From Amoebophilaceae bacterium (GTDB lineage: Bacteria > Bacteroidota > Bacteroidia > Cytophagales > Amoebophilaceae), in the NCBI GenBank assembly GCA_025455725.1, contig JALOLY010000016.1, forward strand, positions 1 through 18,056: 18,056 nt of DNA, in the 5' to 3' direction. Positions within the stretch are counted from its first letter, which is position 1; each line of letters opens with the position of its first letter. This document shows positions 8,172 to 15,865 of this stretch, one piece after another. The position numbers and the translations under genes were made by a program. The notes beneath the pieces were generated by a model that saw nothing but the letters and a program-made list of their open reading frames with translations, made no database searches and had not been told where the DNA came from.

Positions 8172-9680
8172 TTATTGACTACCCAAGTCTACACCATGGT
8201 AGGCTTTTGTTTTGTTTTGAGAAAAACTCTCTACCAAAATGCCCCCTTTTTTCCGATTTAGAACATGGGCCAGCTGATCTAGGTTCTCAATCGGCTCCTT
8301 GTCAATAGCAGTGATGACATAGCCCTGCTGTAGTCCTGCCTGCTTCCACGGGCCCGATTTGAGTTCTTTGATGCGCACGCCGTTCATTAGGCCTAGTTCC
8401 TTCTGCGTAGTTTTGTCTACGTTTTCGAAGGTGGCACCTCCCATTTCCAACGCATCCTTCTTGCGTACTATCTGTACGCTCTCTTCCATGCGTTTGAGTG
8501 TCACGGTAACTGTCTTCTCTTTATCTTTTCTAAAAAACGTAATTCTTAATTTATCATTGGGCTTGTAGCGGGCAATTTGTTCATGTAGCTGGGAGGTGCT
8601 TTTGACCTCGTTGCCGTTGACTCCCACGATGACGTCTCCTGCCTGGATACCCGCTTCGGCGGCGGCGCTACTTCTCCTGACATCGGCCACGTAAACCCCG
8701 CTCAGTTTTTTCAGACCCTCTTTCTCTGCCAGATCAGCATTTACGTCCCTGATACTGATGCCTAGTATAGCCCGCTGTACTGTACCGTATTTTTGTAGGT
8801 CTTCGGTAACTTTCTTGACGATAGAAGAAGGGATAGCAAAAGAATACCCAGTAAAAGTACCAGTGCTAGAAGCAATGGCCGTGTTAATCCCTACGAGTTC
8901 GCCCTTCAAATTGACCAATGCCCCACCACTATTTCCTCGATTGACAGCAGCATCCGTTTGTATAAAGGCCTCGATACGCATCTGATTTTGCTCTCTCGGA
9001 ATATCTATAGCGCGTGCTTTGGCGCTAACGATCCCTTTGGTAACGGTAGAAGTCAGGTTAAATGGATTGCCCACTGCCAGGATCCACTCTCCCACTTGGA
9101 GTGTATCAGAGTCGCCAAATTGAAGATAGGGAAGACTTTTTTCTTTGATTCTCAAAAGTGCTAGATCTGTATTGGGGTCTTGTCCTACCAATTGGGCGTT
9201 GTACTTGCGGTTGTCATCCAAGATTACCTCTATTTGATCTGCACCGTCTATAACGTGGTTGTTAGTGACAATATACCCGTCGGCAGTGATAATTACCCCT
9301 GAACCAGAAGCGTGTTGTGGCTGACTTTTGTACTCTCTAGGCCCTGAGTCAAGCCCTTCCCCAAAAAACTCTCTGAAGAACTGATCAAACGGGGTGTTAG
9401 TCCTGGGTGCCTGTATCACTTTGGCTTCGTAGCGGGCTTTGATGTGTACTACAGCGGGGGTAGCTATTCGGGCGGCGTGGATAAAATTAGGCTCCTCCGT
9501 GCGATTGGTAGCAGTAGTGAGATTGGTTAGATGTATAGTTTGCTGGCCTATACTGGGTTCGTAAGCAATGCCCGTCTTTCCCTGTTGCGGAGAAATTAGC
9601 TGGTAACCTCCCAGTGTTATGCTTCCTCCCAATAGCGCCGCGGCCGTAATGCTTGCTACAAATCTCTTTTTGGTCATCAT
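8172..9680 (-). CDS. Periplasmic serine protease of the HtrA/Deg family
   Basis: This is a Do-type protease that degrades or refolds damaged envelope proteins. A basic start followed by a hydrophobic segment (about residues 8-30, with SITAAALLGG) acts as signal peptide or membrane anchor. The trypsin-like domain holds the triad His142 (NNHVIDG), Asp172 (NTDLALL) and Ser251 (RGNSGGALV), so it is catalytically complete. Two PDZ domains follow (about 290-390 and 405-495). Length from ATG 9680 is 502 aa, normal for the family; the ATG at 9677 is an equal alternative. It is the first gene of the minus-strand cluster, so its promoter should lie in the long gap to the right. DegP and DegQ cannot be separated from sequence here, so no symbol is given. 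Confidence 0.95.
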   Translation of the reverse strand: MMTKKRFVASITAAALLGGSITLGGYQLISPQQGKTGIAYEPSIGQQTIHLTNLTTATNRTEEPNFIHAARIATPAVVHIKARYEAKVIQAPRTNTPFDQFFREFFGEGLDSGPREYKSQPQHASGSGVIITADGYIVTNNHVIDGADQIEVILDDNRKYNAQLVGQDPNTDLALLRIKEKSLPYLQFGDSDTLQVGEWILAVGNPFNLTSTVTKGIVSAKARAIDIPREQNQMRIEAFIQTDAAVNRGNSGGALVNLKGELVGINTAIASSTGTFTGYSFAIPSSIVKKVTEDLQKYGTVQRAILGISIRDVNADLAEKEGLKKLSGVYVADVRRSSAAAEAGIQAGDVIVGVNGNEVKSTSQLHEQIARYKPNDKLRITFFRKDKEKTVTVTLKRMEESVQIVRKKDALEMGGATFENVDKTTQKELGLMNGVRIKELKSGPWKQAGLQQGYVITAIDKEPIENLDQLAHVLNRKKGGILVESFSQNKTKAYHGVDLGSQ

Positions 9681-10201
9681 CAACAGAATTAGTTAGGTGA
9701 TACTCAACATGCTTTGCGTAGAGAACGTAAATTTAGCCAAACTAGCTAAAAAGTAATAGACTGCTCTAGCCGCAAGCATGGTCTGTATGTTATTTTAACA
9801 TCTAGCGAATCGTGTATGCTTCATCTAAATCTAGGTATCTAGTAGGTGGTTGGATACCTGCTCTAAGTGCTGGATACCCCTCGGCGCTTCGTGATCTCAG
9901 GTTAGAGGCCTTTGTGTGGCATAGGTGCATCTGAATAAACGTCTTTACAGTCGATGAGAAAAGATGCCTTGCAATTATGTTGGCTCACCTCCTTTTTCGA
10001 GGAGACCTCAGGGTGGTGCGTGTCCATGAAGCAATGTGCCATAGCATCAGACTATTGAAACTGTACCGCAACCTGCAAAGCTACTACGCAAATGACGTAA
10101 AGGCCTAATTTATTTACCGGGACGCTACTTCAGCCTATCTGCGTGCTATCATAGCAATATACTCAAATATGCCCGCTGACTGTATGGTTGCCTTGCTTGG
10201 G

Positions 10202-10230
10202 TTTGTTGTGCTAACAAGGTCGTATATTAC
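10202..10230 (+). promoter_or_regulatory. Possible cysS promoter
   Basis: TTTG (10202-10205), a 17-bp gap and TATATTAC (10223-10230) approximate the Bacteroidota pattern TTTG-N17-23-TAnnTTTG. The -7 box matches at six defined or free positions but misses the final TG. Predicted transcription would start around 10236-10240, leaving a ~65-nt leader that contains the 10258-10277 palindrome. This is a weak match in an otherwise unannotated gap. Confidence 0.25.
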
Positions 10231-10257
10231 CTCATTTGCCACGATAGAAAATCGACG

Positions 10258-10277
10258 TTTACCCTTGCAAGGGTAAA
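10258..10277. repeat. Perfect 20-bp palindrome in the cysS leader
   Basis: TTTACCCTTGCAAGGGTAAA is identical to its own reverse complement over all 20 bases and ends 25 bp before the cysS ATG. With no loop it is poorly suited to an RNA hairpin of full length, and better suited to binding a dimeric regulator on DNA. No repressor gene lies alongside. A role in controlling cysS is inference from position. Confidence 0.55.
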
Positions 10278-10302
10278 TGCACTCACTGTTTAACTTCTTG
10301 CC

Positions 10303-11802
10303 ATGCGAAGCGAGCTTAAAGTTTATAACACCCTTACACGCCAGAAGGAAGGTTTCTTGCCGATGTGTCCTCCACGGGTGGGTATGTATGTTTGTGGCCC
10401 CACCGTCTATGGCAGGGCACACCTAGGGCATGCTCGTAGTGCCATCAACTTTGATGTTGTCTTCAGGTACTTGAAACATCTGGGCTACCAGGTACGCTAC
10501 GTAAGGAACATTACGGATGTAGGGCATTTAGAAAGAGATGCTGACGAGGGAGCAGACAAAATAGCACAACAAGCGCGCATAGAGGCCCTAGAGCCTATGG
10601 AAGTGGTACAGCGCTATACCAACAGCTACCGCCAGGACATGACATTGTTGAATGTGCAATCTCCTAGTATTGAACCGTGTGCTAGTGGACACATCCCCGA
10701 GCAAGTTGCCATGATCGAACAGATCATGAGGGCGGGCTTTGGGTACGAATCCCATGGCTCTGTGTATTTTGATGTAGAAGCTTATCGTAAGGTTTACCAT
10801 TACGGTAAACTTTCAGGTAGGGTCGTAGAAGAGCTAATAGCGGGTACGCGACTGCTCAGTGGGCAGCAAGAAAAACGAAATCAATTGGACTTTGCACTGT
10901 GGAAAAAAGCTACGCCAGCACATTTGATGCGTTGGCCGTCACCTTGGGGCGAAGGCTTCCCGGGCTGGCATATAGAGTGCTCGGCCATCGCTACCAAATA
11001 TTTAGGGCCTCAATTTGATATACATGGCGGCGGTATGGACTTGCTTTTCCCGCACCACGAGTGTGAGTGCGCGCAGGCACAAGCTGCTTACCGTACAGAA
11101 TTAGCCAAGTACTGGCTTCACAATAACTTGATTACTATTGATGGTCAGAAGATGGGAAAGTCGTTGGGAAACGCTATTACCCTGGAACAACTTTTTCATG
11201 GTACGCATCCCCTATTAGACCAGGCTCATAGCCCCATGACGTTACGTTTTTTTATATTGCAAGCCCACTATCGCAGTATGCTCAGCTTTTCTAATGAAGC
11301 ATTGCGAGCGGCTCAAAGTGGCTATTTTAAACTGATGAACGGGCTGAAAGTGCTCAATGAACTGCCCTACACAGAAAGTAACGATGTCGGAATAGAGCAA
11401 ACCATCGCTGCAAGGGTCGAACACGGTTGTACTCGCTGTTATGAGGCCATGAACGATGACTTTAACACAACTCAGATGATAGCAACGTTGTTCGATCTAC
11501 TTAAGACCATTCATGCATTAAAGAGCGGCCAATTATCCCCCGGTTTGTTGGGCCCAACAGTATTTGAGCATCTTAAAAATACCTATTCTACTTTTGTATT
11601 AGACATATTAGGATTACAGCAAGAGTCTAGGGTCTCTGTCACGGCACTTCTCGATATTCTGTTGGAGTTATACAGCCAGGCCAAGGCCCAGAAACAATAC
11701 AGTCAGGTGGATGCTATCCGTGTGAAACTCCGGGCGCTTGGGGTCGCCTTGCAGGATATGCCCACGGGAGTGCAGTGGAGCTACGGGTATGCGGTTACCT
11801 AG
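10303..11802 (+). CDS. cysS: Cysteine--tRNA ligase
   Basis: This class I synthetase charges tRNA-Cys with cysteine. The 499-aa protein has the HIGH-type motif HLGH (40-43) and the KMSKS-type loop KMGKS (283-287). The zinc site that selects cysteine is complete by spacing: Cys31, Cys226, His251 and Glu255 correspond to Cys28, Cys209, His234 and Glu238 of the E. coli enzyme. GGGMDLLFPHHE is the family signature. Length is slightly above the ~460 aa E. coli enzyme and usual for Bacteroidota. The ATG start gives the conserved LKVYNTLTRQKE opening. It stands alone, preceded by a long gap and converging on nth with 11 bp between the stops and no evident terminator. Confidence 0.97.
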   Translation: MRSELKVYNTLTRQKEGFLPMCPPRVGMYVCGPTVYGRAHLGHARSAINFDVVFRYLKHLGYQVRYVRNITDVGHLERDADEGADKIAQQARIEALEPMEVVQRYTNSYRQDMTLLNVQSPSIEPCASGHIPEQVAMIEQIMRAGFGYESHGSVYFDVEAYRKVYHYGKLSGRVVEELIAGTRLLSGQQEKRNQLDFALWKKATPAHLMRWPSPWGEGFPGWHIECSAIATKYLGPQFDIHGGGMDLLFPHHECECAQAQAAYRTELAKYWLHNNLITIDGQKMGKSLGNAITLEQLFHGTHPLLDQAHSPMTLRFFILQAHYRSMLSFSNEALRAAQSGYFKLMNGLKVLNELPYTESNDVGIEQTIAARVEHGCTRCYEAMNDDFNTTQMIATLFDLLKTIHALKSGQLSPGLLGPTVFEHLKNTYSTFVLDILGLQQESRVSVTALLDILLELYSQAKAQKQYSQVDAIRVKLRALGVALQDMPTGVQWSYGYAVT

Positions 11803-11813
11803 TTGGGAAGAGC

Positions 11814-12461
11814 TCAGCTGGTAATAGTCTGTGAGAAGTAGCGGCAAAAAGAAGTAAGCGCACAAGACTGGCACTTTGGGTTACGTGCTAAGCAAACATA
11901 CCGTCCATGCAAGATCAGCCAGTGGTGTGCCTGGGCCACGTATGCTTCGGGTAGGTGTCGCGATAGTTGTTTCTCTACAGCTAGGGGGGTGGTGGCGCTA
12001 GCATCTACCAGGCCAAGCCGCTTTGACACACGAAACACATGCGTATCTACGGCCATCTTAGGCTGGTTGTGCAGTACAGAGACAATTACGTGGGCGGTCT
12101 TTCTGCCTACACCCGGTAGCCTCTGTAGGTCTTCTGCTTGTTCGGGTATAGTTTCTTCGAACTCTTCCACTACCATTTTGGCCATGTTGAGCAAGTATTT
12201 AGCCTTGCTGTTTGGGTACGAGATACTCTTGATATAGGGAAAAATCTCTTCAACGCTGCTATGAGCCATGTGTACAGGTGTAGGGAAAGCTTCGAACAAT
12301 GCAGGCGTGACCATGTTAACGCGTTTGTCTGTGCACTGCGCACTCAGTATGACTGCCAGAAGCAGCTGAAAAGGATTTTTATAGTGTAGTTCGGTGGTTG
12401 CTTCCGGCTGTTGCTGGGCAAAGTGGCTAATGAAAGCCCGGTATCGCTCTTTGGTAGTCAT
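11814..12461 (-). CDS. nth: Endonuclease III (DNA glycosylase/AP lyase)
   Basis: Nth removes oxidised pyrimidines and nicks the abasic site in base excision repair. From ATG 12461 the product is 215 aa (E. coli 211). The helix-hairpin-helix LPGVGRKTA (115-123) contains catalytic Lys121, and Asp139 sits in VDTHVFR. The [4Fe-4S] loop C190-x6-C197-x2-C200-x5-C206 is exact. The reading frame stays open a further 61 codons to an ATG at 12644, but that extension is rich in Cys and hydrophobic residues, has no family counterpart, and the normal N-terminus begins at MTTKERY, so I reject it. The gene is transcribed divergently from rpsL. Confidence 0.96.
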   Translation of the reverse strand: MTTKERYRAFISHFAQQQPEATTELHYKNPFQLLLAVILSAQCTDKRVNMVTPALFEAFPTPVHMAHSSVEEIFPYIKSISYPNSKAKYLLNMAKMVVEEFEETIPEQAEDLQRLPGVGRKTAHVIVSVLHNQPKMAVDTHVFRVSKRLGLVDASATTPLAVEKQLSRHLPEAYVAQAHHWLILHGRYVCLARNPKCQSCALTSFCRYFSQTITS

Positions 12462-12828
12462 AGCACGTCTTATTTTATTTGATAGAAAGCATAGCAACGT
12501 AGGGCCCCCTCGCACCGTTAGTTCACGCACTAGGACATACTCCCACAGCTTTGTACACCTGCCTACGCAGGGCAAGATCGCGCATTTATCCTTGAAAGGA
12601 AGTAAGCACACGATGATTGCATGGAAAAGCTCAACACGAGCCATAAATTTTTTTTAAGAGGATATGGCATAAGGTCTTAAGTTTTTTCACGTATGTATGC
12701 TTGCTGCAAGTAGGGGTAGCTTTTAAGGTTAGGTCCTATCTGCTCGCTTGGTTGCCACAGACTATTTACATACATTTGCTGTCTTGAGTAGAAAATCGGG
12801 CATCGCCCCGTAAAAAATACAGAATGCA
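12462..12828. other. Divergent control region between nth and rpsL (367 bp)
   Basis: No gene is supported here. It holds the probable rpsL promoter (12747-12778), a ~50-nt rpsL leader with a weak GC hairpin (CGGG 12797-12800 / CCCG 12807-12810), and an A/T-rich tract around 12645-12690 with a TTAAG/CTTAA dyad. The nth frame is open on the minus strand through 12644, probably by chance. No CAAAnnTA, the minus-strand form of the -7 box, was found for nth. Confidence 0.6.
12747..12778 (+). promoter_or_regulatory. Probable promoter of the rpsL-rpsG-fusA-rpsJ operon
   Basis: TACATTTG (12771-12778) matches the Bacteroidota -7 consensus TAnnTTTG exactly. CTTG (12747-12750) lies 20 bp upstream, inside the allowed 17-23 spacing, and differs from the -33 TTTG by one base. 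Transcription would start near 12784-12787 and leave a leader of about 42-45 nt. Position directly before a highly expressed operon supports it. Confidence 0.5.
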
Positions 12829-13227
12829 ATGCTGACCATACAACAATTAGTCAGAAACGGTAGAAAAAAGCCTGTTAGTCAGTCAAAATCGCCCGCCTTG
12901 AAGGGTTGCCCGCAACGCAAAGGAGTCTGTGTTAAGGTGTACACTGCAACCCCCCGAAAGCCAAACTCAGCGATGAGAAAGTTAGCTAGGGTGAGACTTA
13001 CCAGTGGCAGGGAGGTGTTGGCCTACATTCCTGGTGAAGGGCACAACCTGCAAGAGCACTCCATCGTGTTGGTCAGAGGTGGGGGGCCCAAAGACTTGGC
13101 TGGCGTGAAGTATACCATCATACGAGGTACGCTAGACACTGCTGGTGTGGAAGGAAGGAAGCAAGGACGTTCGGTGTATGGTACCAAGGTGCCGAAGTCA
13201 GGTGCAAAGAAAATGAAAAAGAAATAA
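12829..13227 (+). CDS. rpsL: 30S ribosomal protein S12, with altered decoding-centre loops
   Basis: S12 lies at the 30S decoding centre and helps control accuracy. The 132-aa protein aligns with E. coli S12 without gaps up to about residue 96, so numbering carries over (counting Met as 1). Its PNSA loop reads TPRKPNSAM: the near-invariant Lys43 is Arg. The second loop reads RGGGPKDLAGVKYT instead of the usual RGGRVKDLPGVRYH, i.e. R86G, V87P, P91A, R94K and H96T. Lys88 and the beta-methylthiolated Asp89 are kept. GEGHNLQEHS is normal. Positions 43, 86 and 91 are known sites of streptomycin resistance or dependence mutations, and K43R is a classic resistant allele. The start ATG has no Shine-Dalgarno sequence. 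First gene of the operon, 31 bp before rpsG. Confidence 0.98.
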   Translation: MLTIQQLVRNGRKKPVSQSKSPALKGCPQRKGVCVKVYTATPRKPNSAMRKLARVRLTSGREVLAYIPGEGHNLQEHSIVLVRGGGPKDLAGVKYTIIRGTLDTAGVEGRKQGRSVYGTKVPKSGAKKMKKK

Positions 13228-13258
13228 CCCCTTAATACGTGCATAGCCATTAAGAAGA

Positions 13259-13729
13259 ATGAGAAAAGGACAAGCCAAAAAAAGGTCGCTCTTACCTGAT
13301 CCTAAGTACAAAGATCCGCTCGTGACTAGATTTGTGAATTCTCTGATGAAGGATGGAAAGAAAAATCTGGCCTATTCTTTGTTCTACGGCGCTATCGACA
13401 AAATTACAGAGAAGACGGAGGAGAAAGGGCTGGAGGTATGGAAAAAAGCCTTAAACAACGTATTCCCTTCCGTCGAGGTAAAAAGGAGACGCGTGGGAGG
13501 GTCCACGTTTCAGATTCCTGTCGAAGTGAGAGCCGGCCGTAAGGTATCTTTGGGTGTCAAATGGCTGGTCAACTGTGCGAGAGCTAGAGGCGAGAAGACG
13601 ATGACAGAGAGGTTGGTGAATGAGACCATCGCTGCGTCCAAGGGAGAAGGAAATGCCGTGAAGAAGAAAAATGACATACACAAAATGGCCGAGTCTAACC
13701 GAGCTTTTTCACATTTTAGAATTAGGTAA
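13259..13729 (+). CDS. rpsG: 30S ribosomal protein S7
   Basis: S7 nucleates assembly of the 30S head by binding 16S rRNA and contacts tRNA at the E site. The 156-aa product has the usual basic start (MRKGQAKKR), the signature RRRVGGSTFQIPVEVR and the C-terminal MAESNRAFSHFR. Length is normal. The stop TAA shares its last base with the fusA ATG (TAATG at 13727-13731), so fusA translation is probably coupled. In E. coli S7 represses its own operon; no equivalent site is evident here. Confidence 0.98.
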   Translation: MRKGQAKKRSLLPDPKYKDPLVTRFVNSLMKDGKKNLAYSLFYGAIDKITEKTEEKGLEVWKKALNNVFPSVEVKRRRVGGSTFQIPVEVRAGRKVSLGVKWLVNCARARGEKTMTERLVNETIAASKGEGNAVKKKNDIHKMAESNRAFSHFRIR

Positions 13730-15858
13730 TGAGCAAAGATTTAAGCTACCTGAGGAATATAGGCATCATGGCTCACATTGATGCTGGTAAGACTACAACT
13801 ACGGAGCGCATCCTTTATTACACGGGCCTGACTCATAAAATTGGCGAAGTGCATGAGGGAGGTGCGGTGATGGATTGGATGGAACAAGAGCAGGAGAGAG
13901 GCATTACTATTACCTCTGCTGCGACGACCACATTCTGGAAGTACCCCACTTCTCAGGGGCAATCTATAGACGCGACCAAGGAGTACAAAATCAATATCAT
14001 TGATACGCCAGGTCACGTTGATTTCACAGTGGAGGTAGAGCGTTCTTTGCGTGTCCTAGATGGCGCAGTTGCTCTCTTTTGTGCTGTGTCAGGCGTAGAA
14101 CCCCAGTCAGAGACTGTATGGCGACAAGCAGACAAGTACCAAGTGCCAAGAATATGTTTCATCAATAAAATGGATAGGGCAGGTGCAGATTTTTTTAATG
14201 CCGTTACAGAGATTAGGGACAAACTGGGTGCCAATCCTGTGCCTCTACAAATTCCTATTGGCAGCGAAGACAACTTCAGGGGCGTCATTGACTTGATTAC
14301 CAACCAAGCAATCATTTGGAATGAGGAAGATTTAGGCATGACTTCTCAAATTATCCCCATTCCAGAAAATCTCAAAGCCACATCAGAAGAGTGGCGCCAG
14401 AGGTTGGTAGAGAGTGTGGCAGGTTATGACGATGCCTTGCTGGAAAAATTCTTTGAAAATCCTGACAGTATCACCAAGGGGGAGATGATTGCCGCCATCC
14501 GTAGGGCCGTGACTGACTTGTCTTTTTCACCCGTTCTTTGTGGCTCTTCCTTTAAAAATAAAGGAGTACAGGCACTATTGGATGCCGTATGTGCATATCT
14601 TCCTTCACCGCTAGATCTTCCCCCTGTCCTGGGTATTAACCCCGAAGATGACCAAGAAGAAACAAGGAGGCCAGACTCCGCAGAGCCTTTTGCTGCGCTT
14701 GCTTTCAAGATCACAACCGATCCTTTTGTGGGCAGATTGGCCTTCATGCGTATTTATTCTGGAAACCTTGGCGCGGGGTCCTATGTGTATAACAACCGCA
14801 CAAACAAAAAAGAGCGTATATCCCGGTTGATGCAGATGCACTCTAATAAGCAAAATCCTATCGACATGGTCGAGGCAGGTGATATATGTGCTTGTGTAGG
14901 TTTCAAAGACATCAAGACCGGTGACACCCTCACCGATGAGAAGCATAAGATTGTCCTGGAATCCATGACCTTTCCAGAGCCAGTGATTGGTTATTCTATC
15001 GAGCCTAAGACGCAGGCAGACGTGGATAAAATGTCGATGGCTGTCGCTAAGCTTGTAGAAGAGGATCCCACCCTGAGGGTAGAAACCAATGAAGAAACCG
15101 GCCAGATCATTTTGAAGGGTATGGGCGAGTTGCACTTAGAAATTATTATTGAGCGTCTCAAACGGGAGTTTAAGGTAGAAATTACCCAGGGAGCTCCGCA
15201 GGTAGCTTACAAGGAGGCTGTCACTACCAGTGTAGAGCACAGAGAAGTGTACAAAAAGCAAACAGGGGGCAGGGGGAAATTTGCAGACATTGTCTTTGAA
15301 CTAGGCCCTAGAGAAGATGAAACGCTTGGGCTAGAGTTTGTCAACGCAATTGTGGGGGGCGCTATTCCTAGGGAATTTATTCCCTCCGTCCAGAAAGGTT
15401 TTGAAGCAGCCATGGTCAATGGACCCTTAGCTGGTTATCCTGTAGAAGCCATGAAGGTGAGGTTATTTCATGGATCTTTTCATGAGGTGGATTCAGACGC
15501 TCTCTCCTTTGAATTGGCTGCCAGGGCCGGCTTTAGAGAGGCAGCAAAAAAAGCCAACCCATCACTCATGGAGCCCATCATGTCTGTAGAAGTGACTACC
15601 CCTGATGAATTCACAGGCGCCGTCACAGGTGACCTAAATAGGAGAAGAGGCCTCATGAAAGGTATGGAAGCTAAGAGGGGAGTTCAAATTGTTAAAGCAC
15701 ACGTTCCTCTGGAAGCACTCTTTGGGTATGTGACAGATCTGCGCACTATCACTTCAGGGCGTGCAGCGGCTACCTTAACCTTTTCCCACTACGAAAAAGT
15801 GCCTAAGCATTTGGCAGAGGCTATTATCGCGAAGGTAAAAGGAGCAGCAGTAAAATAA
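13729..15858 (+). CDS. fusA: Elongation factor G
   Basis: EF-G drives ribosomal translocation and, with RRF, ribosome recycling using GTP. The 709-aa protein has G1 AHIDAGKT (15-22), G2 RGITITSAA, G3 DTPGHVDF (92-99) and G4 NKMD (146-149), followed by the full set of EF-G domains II-V. Domain IV (about residues 490-610, including GGAIPREFIPSVQKG) is complete, so this is a canonical factor. Some bacteria carry a second EF-G; operon context next to rpsG supports this as the main one. rpsJ begins 7 bp after its stop. Confidence 0.98.
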   Translation: MSKDLSYLRNIGIMAHIDAGKTTTTERILYYTGLTHKIGEVHEGGAVMDWMEQEQERGITITSAATTTFWKYPTSQGQSIDATKEYKINIIDTPGHVDFTVEVERSLRVLDGAVALFCAVSGVEPQSETVWRQADKYQVPRICFINKMDRAGADFFNAVTEIRDKLGANPVPLQIPIGSEDNFRGVIDLITNQAIIWNEEDLGMTSQIIPIPENLKATSEEWRQRLVESVAGYDDALLEKFFENPDSITKGEMIAAIRRAVTDLSFSPVLCGSSFKNKGVQALLDAVCAYLPSPLDLPPVLGINPEDDQEETRRPDSAEPFAALAFKITTDPFVGRLAFMRIYSGNLGAGSYVYNNRTNKKERISRLMQMHSNKQNPIDMVEAGDICACVGFKDIKTGDTLTDEKHKIVLESMTFPEPVIGYSIEPKTQADVDKMSMAVAKLVEEDPTLRVETNEETGQIILKGMGELHLEIIIERLKREFKVEITQGAPQVAYKEAVTTSVEHREVYKKQTGGRGKFADIVFELGPREDETLGLEFVNAIVGGAIPREFIPSVQKGFEAAMVNGPLAGYPVEAMKVRLFHGSFHEVDSDALSFELAARAGFREAAKKANPSLMEPIMSVEVTTPDEFTGAVTGDLNRRRGLMKGMEAKRGVQIVKAHVPLEALFGYVTDLRTITSGRAAATLTFSHYEKVPKHLAEAIIAKVKGAAVK

Positions 15859-15865
15859 CCGATCC

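Larger units (their letters stand above)
9681..10302. other. 622-bp gene-free divergent region between the Deg protease and cysS
   Basis: I see no convincing gene, tRNA or known structured RNA here. It should contain the promoters of both flanking genes. Visible structure: an inverted pair AGGTATC (9833-9839) and GATACCT (9853-9859); a second TGGATACC at 9871-9878, exactly 20 bp after the first (9851-9858); a short TTTAGC/GCTAAA dyad (9732-9750); and a perfect 20-bp palindrome at 10258-10277. On the plus strand one frame stays open from 9806 to 10108 apart from a single TGA at 9932-9934. Neither half resembles a protein I know, and lengths of 42 and 57 codons are expected by chance. Confidence 0.6.

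Noticed and set aside
9681..10302. tRNA, tmRNA, SRP RNA, RNase P RNA or 6S RNA in the large gap
   Set aside because: I looked for T-loop GTTCGA-type sequence and the conserved cores of these RNAs on both strands and saw none.
10135..10422. 95-codon minus-strand frame overlapping the cysS start
   Set aside because: It overlaps the conserved cysS N-terminus and the palindrome, and shows no family features.
12462..12644. Open 61-codon extension at the N-terminus of nth from an ATG at 12644
   Set aside because: No counterpart in the endonuclease III family, unusual Cys-rich composition, and a well-placed ATG at 12461 gives the normal 215-aa length.
12797..12810. Small GC hairpin in the rpsL leader as an S7 or S12 feedback site
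   Set aside because: Four base pairs only; no resemblance to a known ribosomal-protein leader.
13729..15858. Unusual fusA such as an EF-G2 or TetM-like ribosomal protection protein
   Set aside because: The motifs, length and operon position are those of canonical EF-G.
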